Below, one piece after another: positions 34,443 to 44,976 of a stretch of 64,000 nt of DNA; position 1 is the first letter of the stretch; each line of letters begins with the position of its first letter. This DNA comes from Globisporangium splendens. Its lineage: Eukaryota > Oomycota > Peronosporomycetes > Pythiales > Pythiaceae. The notes under the pieces are model-generated. The model had not been told where the DNA came from. It worked only from the letters and a program-made list of their open reading frames with translations, and did not search any database. A program made the position numbers and the translations under genes. Location of the stretch: NCBI GenBank assembly GCA_006386115.1, contig VFIW01000043.1, forward strand, positions 248,001-312,000, given 5' to 3'.

Positions 34443-36334
34443 ATGGCGCGGCGCGGCAGACCAAAGGGGTGCGTGCGAGTTTCTGCAGGCAGAGAGCAGA
34501 CCGTACGGACGTTGCGCTTTGTACTGTGCAGCTTATCTAACATCCTATGCGCTATGACTGTGTGATTGTGCCGTTCTCCAGATCGAAAAAAGCGTCAACG
34601 GGTGCGAAAGCAGCTCTGTCCACTGCAACGCGCGCATCGGAGGCCTCGAGTATGCCACGAAGATCGCCTCGTAAACTCGATGAAGCAGCTAATGCAGTAG
34701 CTGTGGGTTCCTCGGTTGTGACTGTGGTGGAGCCCTCTGCTGATGCTGTGGCGGTGGTGTCAAAGCAATCGACGTCGTCTTCTGCTGGGAAGAAGTCGTG
34801 TCCTGCATCGTCGCATGGAAAGTCAGCGTCAACGCCACAGAAACCGGGTCCTGAGGTGGAGGTGAACGTTGGTGAAGAAGTGGAGAGTGTGGAAGAACTC
34901 ACTGCGCCGCCGGTTCCTTCGTCGCGAAAGTTGAAGTACGATGAAGATGATGAGATGGAGGAAGCAGAACAAGCGGCTGCTTCCGACGCCAATCCACCAC
35001 AAAAGTCGCAACGTGATGAGAACGATGAGACAGAGGAAGCGGGAGAAGAGGTCGCTGCCTCTGAGGACAGTCCCGAACCAAGCGAGTTCGAGCCGTCTGC
35101 GAATGAATCCGCAACGTAAGCAACTTGCTCGAATGTAAAGAGTTGTGTAGTGAGTGATACAAACTAACGCGGTGTGACGATACTGCAGCCAAGACGTGGA
35201 GAGCGAGGATGGCGAAAGCGGAAGTGTCCAGATCGCGGCCGCTGCGACTCTACCAGACGGCATCAAGTAAGCACACTTTGGCAGGTGCTTGACGAACTCA
35301 TTCATGTCTGCTAACATGCTGTAATCTGCTGCGCCTGGTTGTTTCCTGTAGACCGCGCCGCAGAACAATGTTCTGGTCCGAGGAAGAAGAGGAATGCTTG
35401 CGTAATGGTGTCGAGATGTACGGCCTCGGCAAATGGCGAACGATTTTGGATGCAGGCGCCGGCATTTTCTCCAAGCACCGAACGAATGTCGATCTCAAGG
35501 TGAGAGCCATTTTGCTTGTGTGGGATGCTGCCATTTGCCAATACACACAGTGCCGAATACACTTGCTGCCTGTAAATGTTTGTGTTTGCTAGGACAAATG
35601 GAAGAATTTGCAACTAGGAAAAGAAAAACGGAAACGAGGGTCGCCAAAATCCCCACGACCCGATTCAGAGCCAGCAGCAGCTTCAGTCACATTTGGGGCC
35701 ACACTGAGACGCAAGAAACAGCGCACTGCAGCTGCAGTCGCGACGGCGTCGTTCGCGGCCGTTCGCAACGCTGAGGGCAGCCAAAGCCCGAATGAACCGC
35801 GTCACCACTCTCAGTCAAAGGCGTCTGTACCAGCACGCGCGCATCTAATGGGAGACAACTATTACGAGATTGATGACGACGACGAAGACGAAGAAGAAGA
35901 GCAAAGGAAGCAACAAAAAGTGAAACAAGATGCTGAATCTGCTGCTGGGGAAAGTGTGCAAGTGTCGCCGAAAGCAAACGATCAAGACTTTGTGAAGCTG
36001 AAATTTGTCACGGACCAGTCTTACCCAAGGGTACTGTCTTGCTTTTGGTCGTCGATGCCTGCATACCTCACCATATTATTGCTGTTTCTAATCGTGTGTG
36101 CTATGGCAATGCCTTGTGTATCTGTTGTAGTCACGTGTGATTCATGTGAACTTGCGCCAGTGTAAAAAGGTCGCGACGCTGAAAGAGTTTGTGCGCAAGT
36201 ACATTGTGTTCGACGCGCCGACAGCAACGGACCTTCAGCTGGTTGGGATTCAGTCGCGACGTCTGATTGATGACCATGAGGATTTGAAAAGCTGTGTCGA
36301 GCGCTTTGGAAATTACTATTACGTTGTCTGTTAA
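34443..36334 (+). CDS. AT-hook and telobox-Myb protein, six exons
   Basis: Exons 34443..34468, 34582..35115, 35190..35276, 35352..35499, 35593..36030, 36131..36334 give 478 residues. The 26-nt first exon codes the start of an AT-hook completed by exon 2 (RRGRPKGSKK). Residues 20-215 are Ser/Glu-rich. The Myb/SANT domain at about 220-280 shows MFWSEEEEECLRNGVEMYG, GLGKWRTIL and the telobox FSKHRTNVDLKDKWKNL. The VDLKDKWKNL motif is diagnostic for telomere-repeat-binding Myb proteins (TRF, plant TRB/TRP). A Lys/Arg-rich and acidic segment follows, and a folded end of about 70 residues (VIHVNLRQCKKVATLKEFVR ... RFGNYYYVVC), possibly beta-grasp-like. Nuclear location is expected. Telomere binding is inferred from the telobox. 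Confidence 0.82.
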
Positions 36335-36441
36335 GATACAGGAATCAGCAATTTTGTTTTACTCATTTTAGTAAGTTCTGCGTCTCATCAATCCAAGATT
36401 CGTCCGTGCAAGTCCAATTTCGTTTTCTTGCAGACGGCTGA

Positions 36442-37308
36442 TTAGTTCACGATGCCCCACGCATAGGCCGCAAACGACAGAGCACCTCCCCATCCACCGA
36501 ACAGCTTCTCGCTCGCAGGTGCGTCTTCGCTCGCGCCTGCGCCAATCGCGACAAGGAAAGGCGTAAAGTGGTCTGGAGTTGGATGCGCGATCTTGGCGAT
36601 TGGCAGGCTTTCCCAGTTCAAGATCTGACGACGACGCTCGTCGTAGCTCCATGTTGACGACGTCGACAGTGTGTTGTCGAGCCATTCCTGGAATTCATTC
36701 GCCCAGTTCTCAAGACCGGCGGGAATGTCGGGGTTGCGTCCACTGTGGGTGGCTTGCCCTGACGCAATGACCAGCGTGTGCTCGTCGCGCAGAGGTGCTA
36801 GGGCTTTGCCAAGATCGAAGTGGGCCTTCGCGTCCAGGTTGTTGCTGATCGAGATGGTGACGATCGGGATATCAGCTTCGGGACGCACGAGAAACATGGG
36901 CACAAAGACGCCGTGGTCGTAGCCTCGCTCCACGAGTTTCGCTTCGATCTTGTTCTGCTCGAGCAGTTCATGCACGTGAGCTGCGAACTCGGGTTCTCCC
37001 TTTGCGGCGTACACGACTTCGTAGGACTCTGGCGGGAACCCGCGGTAGTCGTAGATCATTCCTGGATTTGCTGTCTTGGAGATCTCGAACCCGGCGCTGG
37101 ACGACTCCCAATGCGCCGAGATAAACAGGATGCGCTTGGGCAGCTGCTTCTTCTCCATCGGTGGGTAGATTCTGTCGAACACCGTGCGAAGGTTGCGCGC
37201 AGCTTCGCTCTCGCTGTGCTGAGTGCGGGATCCGTTATCCTTAAGCAGCCACAGAGGACCGGGACCGTGAGAGAGAGCGACGACTGGGTGGCGGAAGGTG
37301 TCGGTCAT
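36442..37308 (-). CDS. DODA-type extradiol dioxygenase, copy 2
   Basis: 288 residues from ATG 37308, intronless. Motifs as in copy 1: ALSHGPGPLWLL, SAHWES, MIYDYRGFP, RGYDHGVFVPM, ASGQATHSG, PTPDHFTPFLVA and FGGWGGALSFAAYAWG. The frame stays open to another ATG at 37482, which would add 58 residues rich in Ser/Pro/Leu; these might be a targeting peptide, but a signal peptide is not obvious. Tail to tail with the telobox gene and followed upstream on the same strand by copy 3. Cytosolic if the short start is right. Confidence 0.88.
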   Translation of the reverse strand: MTDTFRHPVVALSHGPGPLWLLKDNGSRTQHSESEAARNLRTVFDRIYPPMEKKQLPKRILFISAHWESSSAGFEISKTANPGMIYDYRGFPPESYEVVYAAKGEPEFAAHVHELLEQNKIEAKLVERGYDHGVFVPMFLVRPEADIPIVTISISNNLDAKAHFDLGKALAPLRDEHTLVIASGQATHSGRNPDIPAGLENWANEFQEWLDNTLSTSSTWSYDERRRQILNWESLPIAKIAHPTPDHFTPFLVAIGAGASEDAPASEKLFGGWGGALSFAAYAWGIVN

Positions 37309-37733
37309 CTTGGCCTCAAGTGAGCTGGGTATGTCGTGGACTCGATCTGGCGAATTGAAGAATGGCAGAGGCAATGACGGCATGGAAAGCTGACCAGGTG
37401 AGAGGGAGTTGAGCCTGAGCCGTGCAGTGGGTGGTGCAGTTGGATGCAGATCTGATCCAGAAGGTACGTGGACGAAAAGCATTGACAGTCTAGAGATCCA
37501 TGCGGTGATTGGTGCATTGGGACTTCATCCCATCACCGTCTTGTTGGATACGAGCATGGATACGTGATCCATTCTCACCGATTTCGAACGCATCACGAAG
37601 CCACTGTAAACACCTTCAAAGTCGTACGAGTTAAGGCAAAGAGAGGAGGCAATGCAGCTACTTTGCACACAAAATAGTTTGTACTTTTTGTCGTTAAATT
37701 TCGGACGAAACGAAGAGCGATACGGGGATGGAT
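37309..37733. other. Spacer between dioxygenase copies 2 and 3
   Basis: 425 bp. Contains the possible 5' extension of copy 2 (to 37482); otherwise no exon seen. Confidence 0.5.
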
Positions 37734-38600
37734 CTACTTGTGGACTCCCCACGCGTACGTGGCGAAGGACAGCTGTCCGGCTCCCCACCCACCGATGATC
37801 TTCTCGCCACTCGGCTGAGAATCGTCCATTCCGGCACCAGCGGCGACGATGAACGGCGAGAAGTGGTCTGGACTTGGGTGTGCGAGACGAGCGAACGGTG
37901 CGGTCTTTTGCCAGGTCTCGAGCTCCGCTTGGCGCTGGCTGTAGCTCAACGAAGATGCCGAAGTGAACACCTTGTCGATCCAGTCTTGGAAACCCTGTGC
38001 CCACTCGCTAACCGGATCGTTCGGGTCGCGACTGGCGCGAAGGTTGTGCGTCGCCTGACCTGAGCAGATGATCAGCGTCTCGTCGTCGCGGAACGACTTG
38101 AGCGCCTTGCCGAGCTCAAAGTGGGTCTTTGCACTCAACATATCGTTGATGGACATGCTCACGATCGGGATATCGGCTTCCGGTCGGATCAGCGACATGG
38201 GAACAAACACGCCGTGATCGTAGCCACGGTCCACGAGCTTGGCGTCGATCTTGTGTTTCGCGAGCACGTCCTTGACCTTTTGCGCAAACTCGGGCTCGCC
38301 CTTGGCGGCGTACACGACGTCGTAGGCCTCGGACGGGAAGCCGTAGTAGTCGTAGATCATGTCGGGGTTCTTGGAGCTCGAGATCTCAAAGCCCTTGCTC
38401 TCGGACTCCCAGTGGGCTGACACGAAGAGGATGCGCTTGGGCAGCGGGTGCGACGCGTCTGGGTAGATCTTGGCGAACGTCGCGCGCACGTTCTGCGCCG
38501 ACACGGAGCTGGCGTTCATCCCCATGAAGCCGTCCTTGAGCAGCCAGAGCGGACCAGGTCCGTGGGAGACAGCGACGACGGGGTGGCGGAACGCAGACAT
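37734..38600 (-). CDS. DODA-type extradiol dioxygenase, copy 3
   Basis: 288 residues, intronless, same length as copy 2. Start at 38600 (MSAFRHPVVAVSHGPGPLWL) by agreement with copy 1. Active-site blocks: SHGPGP, SAHWES, YDYYGFP, RGYDHGVFVPM, ICSGQATHN, PSPDHFSPFIVA and GGWGAGQLSFATYAWG. Nearer to copy 4 than to copy 1 in the carboxy half (ATHNL, GQLSFATYAWG shared). Divergent from copy 4 across an 853-bp spacer. No signal peptide. Confidence 0.9.
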   Translation of the reverse strand: MSAFRHPVVAVSHGPGPLWLLKDGFMGMNASSVSAQNVRATFAKIYPDASHPLPKRILFVSAHWESESKGFEISSSKNPDMIYDYYGFPSEAYDVVYAAKGEPEFAQKVKDVLAKHKIDAKLVDRGYDHGVFVPMSLIRPEADIPIVSMSINDMLSAKTHFELGKALKSFRDDETLIICSGQATHNLRASRDPNDPVSEWAQGFQDWIDKVFTSASSLSYSQRQAELETWQKTAPFARLAHPSPDHFSPFIVAAGAGMDDSQPSGEKIIGGWGAGQLSFATYAWGVHK

Positions 38601-39453
38601 GGTGGTGAGTCTTGGTTTGTGGTGGTGGATGTGTGGAGAGCAAAGCAAACTGCGGAATGAAGAGAATGGGATTACACGCCCGCTGCCTTCTCAAGCTCAT
38701 GATCCGCTTGGCAGAGAGGCAGCCACTTGATGATGATGCTACGGTCCGCCCAACGAGGTCTCCATGCTGGAGGTCCACTTTGCTGATTAGCGAACGAACG
38801 CGTCGCATCGTAGCCTGACTTTAATGACCTGCCTTGAACAGTAAATGTTGCAACGCACTGGAAGAAGGGACGCTCGTATTGTGGAAGTCGTTAAAGCGGA
38901 AGTGGTACTTTGCGATTACGAATCGGTGGGACTTTGACTCATGAGGGCACATTGCGCTCATTGGCTGATTCGGAGAGGGTAGGGATAATAAGATCACGTT
39001 GAAGAGCAAGGGGGTTTGCCTCTGTCTGATCTGCGCACTCCGAGTTTAGTCTGAATGCGTCCAGCCTTGTGCTACGCAGAGCGCTCGCTGAGTGACCGAC
39101 CCTCTGTGCACTGTCCTGCAGTGCATGGCTCTCTGGATGCAAAAGAGCAAGGATTTTGGCGCTCTTATGAAGAAACAAAATGCGTCACCTGCGAGCCAAT
39201 GACGTTGTTCCGCCGGTGCAAACAGCTGGTTTCCATGATTACGGCAGCAACAAAATGACCTCTGATGTATCCCTCTGATTAAATACCTTGCTGTCATTAA
39301 ATGCAGCGTTTTTAGACTATTGCTCAAAACAATACGATAGAGTGGAAAGAATGCCCTTATAGTCAGGGTGCTCGTACTCGTTGCAAGGTTTGCCTCGACG
39401 AACGAGTATCCACTTCTTGTCTAGAGCTCATTTCCGTTTTGAAGCCGCAGCAC
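38601..39453. other. Divergent spacer between dioxygenase copies 3 and 4
   Basis: 853 bp shared by two divergent start codons. Inverted and direct CCAAT-like elements occur near 38957 and 39196. No exon seen. Confidence 0.5.
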
Positions 39454-40452
39454 ATGCGCTTCGTCACGTCGCTCTTCTCCTTCCTACTCCCTGCTGCCGC
39501 TGTAGCTGCTGCCGCGCAACCAGACGACGTGTGCGACGCCTCCAGTGGTCCTGCTTGCGCCGCCATGAACCGCGCGTTCCGCCACCCAGTCGTTGTCGTC
39601 TCGCACGGTCCTGGCCCGCTGTGGCTCTTGAAGGACGACTTCTACGGACAGAGCAGCAGTTGCGAAGCCGCAAACAATATGCGCACGATCTTCAGCAGGC
39701 TCTATCCGAGTGCTAATGGCGATGCATCTGCTTCGGTGCGACCGCTGCCAAAGCGCATCTTGTTTGTCACGGCTCACTGGGAGTCCAGACGATACGGCTT
39801 TGAGATCTCCAAGTCCGCGAGCCCCGAGATGATCTACGACTACGGCGGGTTCCCGCAGGAATCCTACGAAGTCGTGTATCGTGCCAAGGGCGATCCGCAA
39901 TTTGCTGCTCGGATCAAGGACGTGCTCACTCAAAACCAGATCACATCGACGCTCGTCGAGCGCGGCTACGACCACGGTGTGTTTGTGCCGATGTTCCTGA
40001 TCCGACCCGAGGCCGACATCTCGGTCGTCAGTGTCTCCATCAACGACCGCATGAGCGCCAAGGACCACTTTGAACTGGGCAAGGCGCTCGCGCCACTCCG
40101 CGATGAAGACACGCTGATCATCTGTTCGGGTCAGGCGACGCACAACCTGCATGCCGGGTTCGATCCGTCAGCTCCGATTGCGGACTGGGCGCTGAATTTC
40201 CAAGAATGGCTCGACTCCACATTCGCTGGGTCGTCGAACTTCAGCTACAAAGACCGCCAAGCCGCGGTCGAGTCGTGGGAAAAAGTCCCATCGGCAAGGA
40301 AAGCCCACCCGACGCCCGACCACTTCACCCCTTTCGTCGTGGCCATGGGTGCCGGTATGGAACCAGAGCGACCTGCGGCGACGAAGCTCTTCGGTGGCTG
40401 GGGCGTTGGACAGCTCTCGTTCGCCACGTACGCGTGGGGTCTTGAGCAGTGA
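39454..40452 (+). CDS. DODA-type extradiol dioxygenase, copy 4, with predicted signal peptide
   Basis: 332 residues, intronless. Its core (from Met 39565, NRAFRHPVVVVSHGPGPLWL) matches the other copies: TAHWES, MIYDYGGFP, RGYDHGVFVPM, ICSGQATHNL, PTPDHFTPFVVA and FGGWGVGQLSFATYAWG. Unlike them it starts with a typical signal peptide (MRFVTSLFSFLLPAAAVAAA) and a short linker with two Cys, so it is probably exported or enters the secretory pathway. It also carries an insert of about 10 residues before the LPKRILF strand (SANGDASASVR). A start at the internal Met would give a cytosolic form of 295 residues. All expected histidines are kept. Confidence 0.88.
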   Translation: MRFVTSLFSFLLPAAAVAAAAQPDDVCDASSGPACAAMNRAFRHPVVVVSHGPGPLWLLKDDFYGQSSSCEAANNMRTIFSRLYPSANGDASASVRPLPKRILFVTAHWESRRYGFEISKSASPEMIYDYGGFPQESYEVVYRAKGDPQFAARIKDVLTQNQITSTLVERGYDHGVFVPMFLIRPEADISVVSVSINDRMSAKDHFELGKALAPLRDEDTLIICSGQATHNLHAGFDPSAPIADWALNFQEWLDSTFAGSSNFSYKDRQAAVESWEKVPSARKAHPTPDHFTPFVVAMGAGMEPERPAATKLFGGWGVGQLSFATYAWGLEQ

Positions 40453-40598
40453 TACCGAAGCTGATCATGTGGAAAGAAAGTCCACATCCAGCGTTCTCTA
40501 AATACAGCGACCCGTTTTGGAGTCATCGTGCAAGATTGTTGCAACAATATATGAAGTACGAAGTAGTGAATTGTGTGCTTGGATTCTATGTGTGCGCA

Positions 40599-41195
40599 CT
40601 ATTCATCTTTCGGTTTGCTCCATCTGCCCACAGGCGGCGCGACCTCCTTCTCGTCGCTTTCGCTCCATGCCGAGATAATATACACGCCAATCACGATGTT
40701 CACCATCAGCACGGCCGCAAAACCACTACTCGCAATTCAACGCAAAGCACATACACAAAAATAGAGTAAGCGATTAATGAAATAATACGGATACAGAACA
40801 CATCCACGCACCTCCATGAGTCCGCATTCGGATTGCCTGCCAACAAACACATACAAACAGAGAATGACAGTACACGAAGGATGAGTCACACCACGCACAT
40901 ATAGCGCACACACTGTGAGGAGAACAGCCCCTCTCTTCGTCGGCATTACGCACCTGGCCCAATGTATCTCTTCAGCCCGAAGAACGTGCCGAGTGGCAGC
41001 GCGACCATGAGCACCGTGAAGAAGAGCAGCTTGCGCCACACCATGCTGTTGTGCGCGCGGTTGCTGCGCACGTGTACACACATATACACAGTCAGCTGTA
41101 GTATACGCCCGATAGAGAGAGAGAGCGCAGGAGGCATAATCAACGCACCGCGCCGCGCGCTCCTGCATGCCGCGCAGACTCGTCGTCGTCGCCAT
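40599..41195 (-). CDS. VMA21: VMA21-like V-ATPase assembly factor, four exons
   Basis: Exons 41195..41149, 41063..40954, 40836..40812, 40728..40599 give 103 residues (human VMA21 has 101). Two membrane helices: KLLFFTVLMVALPLGTFFGL (with the family's FFT.LM...P.G.FF..K pattern) and SGFAAVLMVNIVIGVYIISA. They are separated by a short GNPNADSWRS loop, and a charged tail ends in KPKDE. VMA21 resides in the ER and guides assembly of the V-ATPase Vo sector. Exon 3 is a 25-nt microexon. The canonical Lys-Lys ER retrieval ending is not present in exact form. Confidence 0.82.
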
Positions 41196-41403
41196 CTTGC
41201 TGTTTGAAGGAGAGAATGATCTTCCTGTCCATTTTAAAACTAATATCCTGCCTAAACCAATTCTGAATGCACATCTTCTAAAACCTGTGATCCACCAATT
41301 TGAGACTTGCAGAAACTACCTTTTCAGAACCTATCAACCCTCTGTAAACCGATGGCGTACCGTCACTCCTGGTGCACTGCCGAGTCACACCCAGAAGCTC
41401 AAG
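41196..41403. promoter_or_regulatory. Short bidirectional promoter with two CCAAT boxes
   Basis: 208 bp between divergent VMA21 and AMSH start codons. CCAAT at 41257-41261 and 41294-41298, 37 bp apart. The layout resembles that of the PhoD/KAE1 spacer. Confidence 0.4.
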
Positions 41404-43506
41404 ATGGACACGACCAAGCAGGACGACGTGGCCGAGCGCTTGGTGGCGCGGCGCGCGCGCCTGCAGCCGTTCTGCCGCGTGGACGCCGTCAAGCACCACC
41501 TGCAGCTGCAGCGTTACTACCATCTCGCGCGCCAGCTGTACGCGCAGTCCGAGGTCTACTACGCGCAGAGCGCCTACGACAATGCGTACGTCGGTTGAAC
41601 ATGACGCTTTGCTCGCGAAATACGCTGCAGCGGCAATGGACTATTTATTATATTGGTGCGTATGATCGCGCTTACGCATTGTGCTTGCAGATACGTGTTC
41701 TTGGCCAAGTTTATCAAGTGAGTATGCTGTTTTCATGGCATATTGCGTCGTATGTGAATGGGTTTGGACTGACTTTTGGGTGATGGCAGACTCTGCTCCA
41801 ACGTGATTGCAGCGCATAAGGACTACGCTCTCCCAGCGTACGGGAAAGAGCGCGAATGGGTTAAGAGGGTATGTGTGCCACTGGTTATGTGACCCGGCGA
41901 TGGGAAAACGACTTAACTTGCACGTATTGTTGCGGCTTCGAGCAGCAAGCAGAAAAAGGTGGTAAGTTCTTTGATGCGATCTTGGACGGGATGGAGCACG
42001 AAGAGAAGGAGTACCTGGAATACGAGCGAGAAGAGGAGCTTCAAGCGAAAGAGCAGAGCGTAACGAATACTGCACCGGCGGCTAAGACGTCTAATCTCAC
42101 TCTAGAGGAACGGCTGGAAGCCTTGCGACGGCGCTCGACTCCTTCCAGTCAAGGTGCTGCACTGGCATCGTCTGCAAAAACAGAACCAGCGCGCGCTGCT
42201 GTAGGGGGTACCAGGCAAGCACAATCGCAGCCGTTGCCAACCAGAATCGAGCCCAGCAAGGTTTGTCGTTTTAACAGTACGGCATCTCTATGGAATTGAG
42301 CGTTTTGCCTACCAACATCATGATTTCAGGCGCCAAAGAGCAAGGTTAGCTACCCGTCAATCGGCAAACCATCGTGGATCAGTTCCGCGCAAAGTGAGCA
42401 GCAGAGCCACTCTCACATCCCCAAGCCCGTCTTGAGTCGACAGCGATCGCTGGACGCGTTCGAGCAGCTTTCCAGGTCCGTCCACCTTCACTTTAACGGT
42501 ATAGACCGTAAGTAGCATGTCTGATGATTTGTGTGCTTTATTTGGTGATACCACAGCGGGAAAATCCGTAAACTTGAGATTCCTACAAATCTCATCGTCC
42601 AGTTTACCGCGCTGGCAGCACCAAATACCAACAAGTATCCGTACGGCGTCGAAACGTGTGGGATTCTCGCTGGTGTTCTGGTACGCGCTTTGGCTCATTC
42701 AACAGCGAGATGCAAGCGAGAAGTCGTTGCTGCTGGTACCCTTCCTAATGTCGCTTGCTTTGTAGAGTGGACAGCATCTGGTCATTACGACACTGATTAT
42801 CCCGAAGCAAGAGGTATCATTATCATCTGCTGCGTGCCTTTATGATTGATCTCATCTCGTGGTACTAAACAAAAAGTATTTTTTGCTCCTAGGGGTCGTC
42901 GGACATGTGCTCGATGACGAATGAAGAAGAGCTGTTCGACTTTTGCTTTGGGAACGATTTGCTGACGCTCGGATGGATCCATGTACGCTCTTTTTCTTTC
43001 TTTTTTGGTCATTTCAGCTTGTCTTTCGCGGCTCAGTATGCTCATTAATGTGATATTGCATACACACATGCAGACTCATCCAAAGCAAACGTGCTTCCTC
43101 TCGTCCGTGGATATGCACACACAGTGCGGCTTTCAGTCCATCTTGCCAGAGGTGAGTTCACACAATAAGCAGTGAAATTGTCAACTGATCCTGATGAGAT
43201 CATTGTTGCTACTTTGGACAGGCTGTTGCAATCGTAGTCGCGCCAACCGACCGTGAAAGAAAGTAAGTCGGTAGTATTCTTGAGCAACTGACACCAGCCT
43301 CTTTTAAGCTGGCGATGCTAACTCTTGCTTTTCTTGCTTCCAGTGTTGGTGTGTTCCGCTTAACAGAGCCGAATGGATTGCAATTAATCCAGAATTGCAA
43401 TCTAACAGGCTTCCACGAGCACCCGAGCAACGTCCACGTGTACTCAGACGCCATGGAGTGCAACTGGAACCGCTACGCCACGACGCACTTGGTCGACATG
43501 CGGTGA
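41404..43506 (+). CDS. AMSH/STAMBP-type JAMM deubiquitinase, eleven exons
   Basis: Exons 41404..41585, 41691..41717, 41790..41868, 41946..42260, 42330..42475, 42557..42680, 42766..42813, 42893..42982, 43074..43151, 43222..43262, 43344..43506 give 430 residues (human STAMBP 424). The amino region is a MIT/USP8-dimerisation-like helical domain (HHLQLQRYYHLARQLYAQSE). A low-complexity middle follows, then the JAMM protease: GVETCGILAGVL (Glu), NEEELF, TLGWIHTHPKQTCFLSSVD (zinc ligands His, His, Asp and catalytic Ser), MHTQCGFQSILPEAVAIV and a GFHEHP carboxy block. AMSH enzymes cut Lys63-linked ubiquitin at endosomes and work with ESCRT. Exon 2 is 27 nt. Least certain are the exon 4 start (41943 or 41946) and the exon 5 donor (GTCCGT at 42476), chosen by phase. 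Confidence 0.87.
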
Positions 43507-43761
43507 GCGAATCGCATCCTGTCAAAATTCGAACCTTGTCAAGAAAATATCGAACCAACACAGACTGCCAATAGGATTATCGAGAATTTAAAGCAATATA
43601 CTTTTTTGGAATGCTATGAAATCATTCCACTGCGTCAAAAAAGAATATTGAACCAGGCGAGTGCGAGCGAGGATGGGAGCCGACCTGCTCGTTCTCCTGG
43701 ACCATTCTCTGTCTAACGCACTTGCCGAATTCTCGGGCAGAGAACAAGCAGAAGCGTGAGA

Positions 43762-44976
43762 ATGGACGAAACGGTAGTGAACGTGCCTTCGAGCATTCCG
43801 CTCCACTTGGTCGGGCTCAAGCAGCGGTCCTTTGAGAAAAAGTATGGCATCGCGTACCAACTGCAGAAGCACACGGGTGAAGTCGTGCTGAAGGGTGGCC
43901 GCAACGAGGTCAAGGATGCCGAAGAAGAGCTCCTGGCAGTGTTTGCCCGAATGCAACTCCAGTCCTCTTCAGCACCCAGGCGTGTGATTTCAATCAGAGA
44001 TCTGTTTCGACGCTTCGCTGCGAAAGACGGAGCGTCATATGTCTGGACATTTTCTCCCGCTCAAGCCGCTTTTGATGTCGACATGGAGATGTATCCGTAT
44101 GAACTGGTTCAATGCGCGCGTCCGACCCCATCACTACCAGGAACTGGACGTGGCAATTTCATAGCCAATTTCGACGACAATTTCATTCGAATGATGACAA
44201 CAAAGATCGAGGAGCTAGCAACCTCCAACCCCCGTGATGTCAAGGTGAGCGCGAACTTTGGCAAAAAGCTGTTTCGACTCAACGACGTTCAGCCTGAGCA
44301 TGAGTACTCGTGGGAAGATTTGCGATGGAAGGATCGGTTTACGTCCGTCAAGTCTAGCTGGTCGAACGTTTGCGATCCCAATGCCCGCGGATTGAACGAG
44401 CTGATCGCAGACCTTCGCAAGCAAGAAGCGGGTGAAATGGCAACAAAGGAGAGATTGAAGGTACGGATCGAAGTCGGAGACAATAAAGAAGATGCTTTCA
44501 AGATAAAGTATGTGCGTCGCAATGGAATCTGGGAGAACAGGGGAGCATCCACCGTGCCAAATCCGTACACGGTGTGCGACATCGTGCTGGCCAATAAGGC
44601 GGGCTTGCGTGTGTGGAGCTATCCAAAAAAAGTGCCCATCGGCAAACGGTGGGCCAACATCACGGATGCGTTGGTGATTCAGGACAGCGAAGACGGGGAT
44701 CTGTTTAAGACCGAAGCGGTGATCAATCACCAAGAAAGGATCGGCATACCAGAGGATGTGAGAATCTCTTATCAAATTGCCAAAACGAAACGCAAGATCC
44801 CGTTTGGCGGTCTTGTGTTCGTATTGGTGCAGGCCAACGACGGCAACGACACGATGCTGGAGGTCGTGCTCCCGAAAGCTGAAGGCAAGTTTTTGTCTCC
44901 GGGCGACAAGTTCCGCTTACTCCTGCAGCGCGTGCAAGCAGCGCTGGCCAAGTACGACGCGCCGGGGAAAGCGTAA
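43762..44976 (+). CDS. KH-like domain protein, unknown function
   Basis: 404 residues, intronless as modelled. Residues 5-60 (VPSSIPLHLVGLKQRSFEKK ... KDAEEELLAVF) have the beta-alpha-alpha-beta-beta-alpha look of a KH RNA-binding domain, though the GxxG loop is not canonical. The middle contains EYSWEDLRWKDRFTSVKSSW and the carboxy part is a mixed alpha/beta region ending in PGDKFRLLLQRVQAALAK. I do not recognise the family. An upstream exon joined at the AG near 43740 or 43760 is possible because the frame begins close to candidate acceptors. Lies between AMSH and CIAPIN1, same strand. Confidence 0.65.
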   Translation: MDETVVNVPSSIPLHLVGLKQRSFEKKYGIAYQLQKHTGEVVLKGGRNEVKDAEEELLAVFARMQLQSSSAPRRVISIRDLFRRFAAKDGASYVWTFSPAQAAFDVDMEMYPYELVQCARPTPSLPGTGRGNFIANFDDNFIRMMTTKIEELATSNPRDVKVSANFGKKLFRLNDVQPEHEYSWEDLRWKDRFTSVKSSWSNVCDPNARGLNELIADLRKQEAGEMATKERLKVRIEVGDNKEDAFKIKYVRRNGIWENRGASTVPNPYTVCDIVLANKAGLRVWSYPKKVPIGKRWANITDALVIQDSEDGDLFKTEAVINHQERIGIPEDVRISYQIAKTKRKIPFGGLVFVLVQANDGNDTMLEVVLPKAEGKFLSPGDKFRLLLQRVQAALAKYDAPGKA

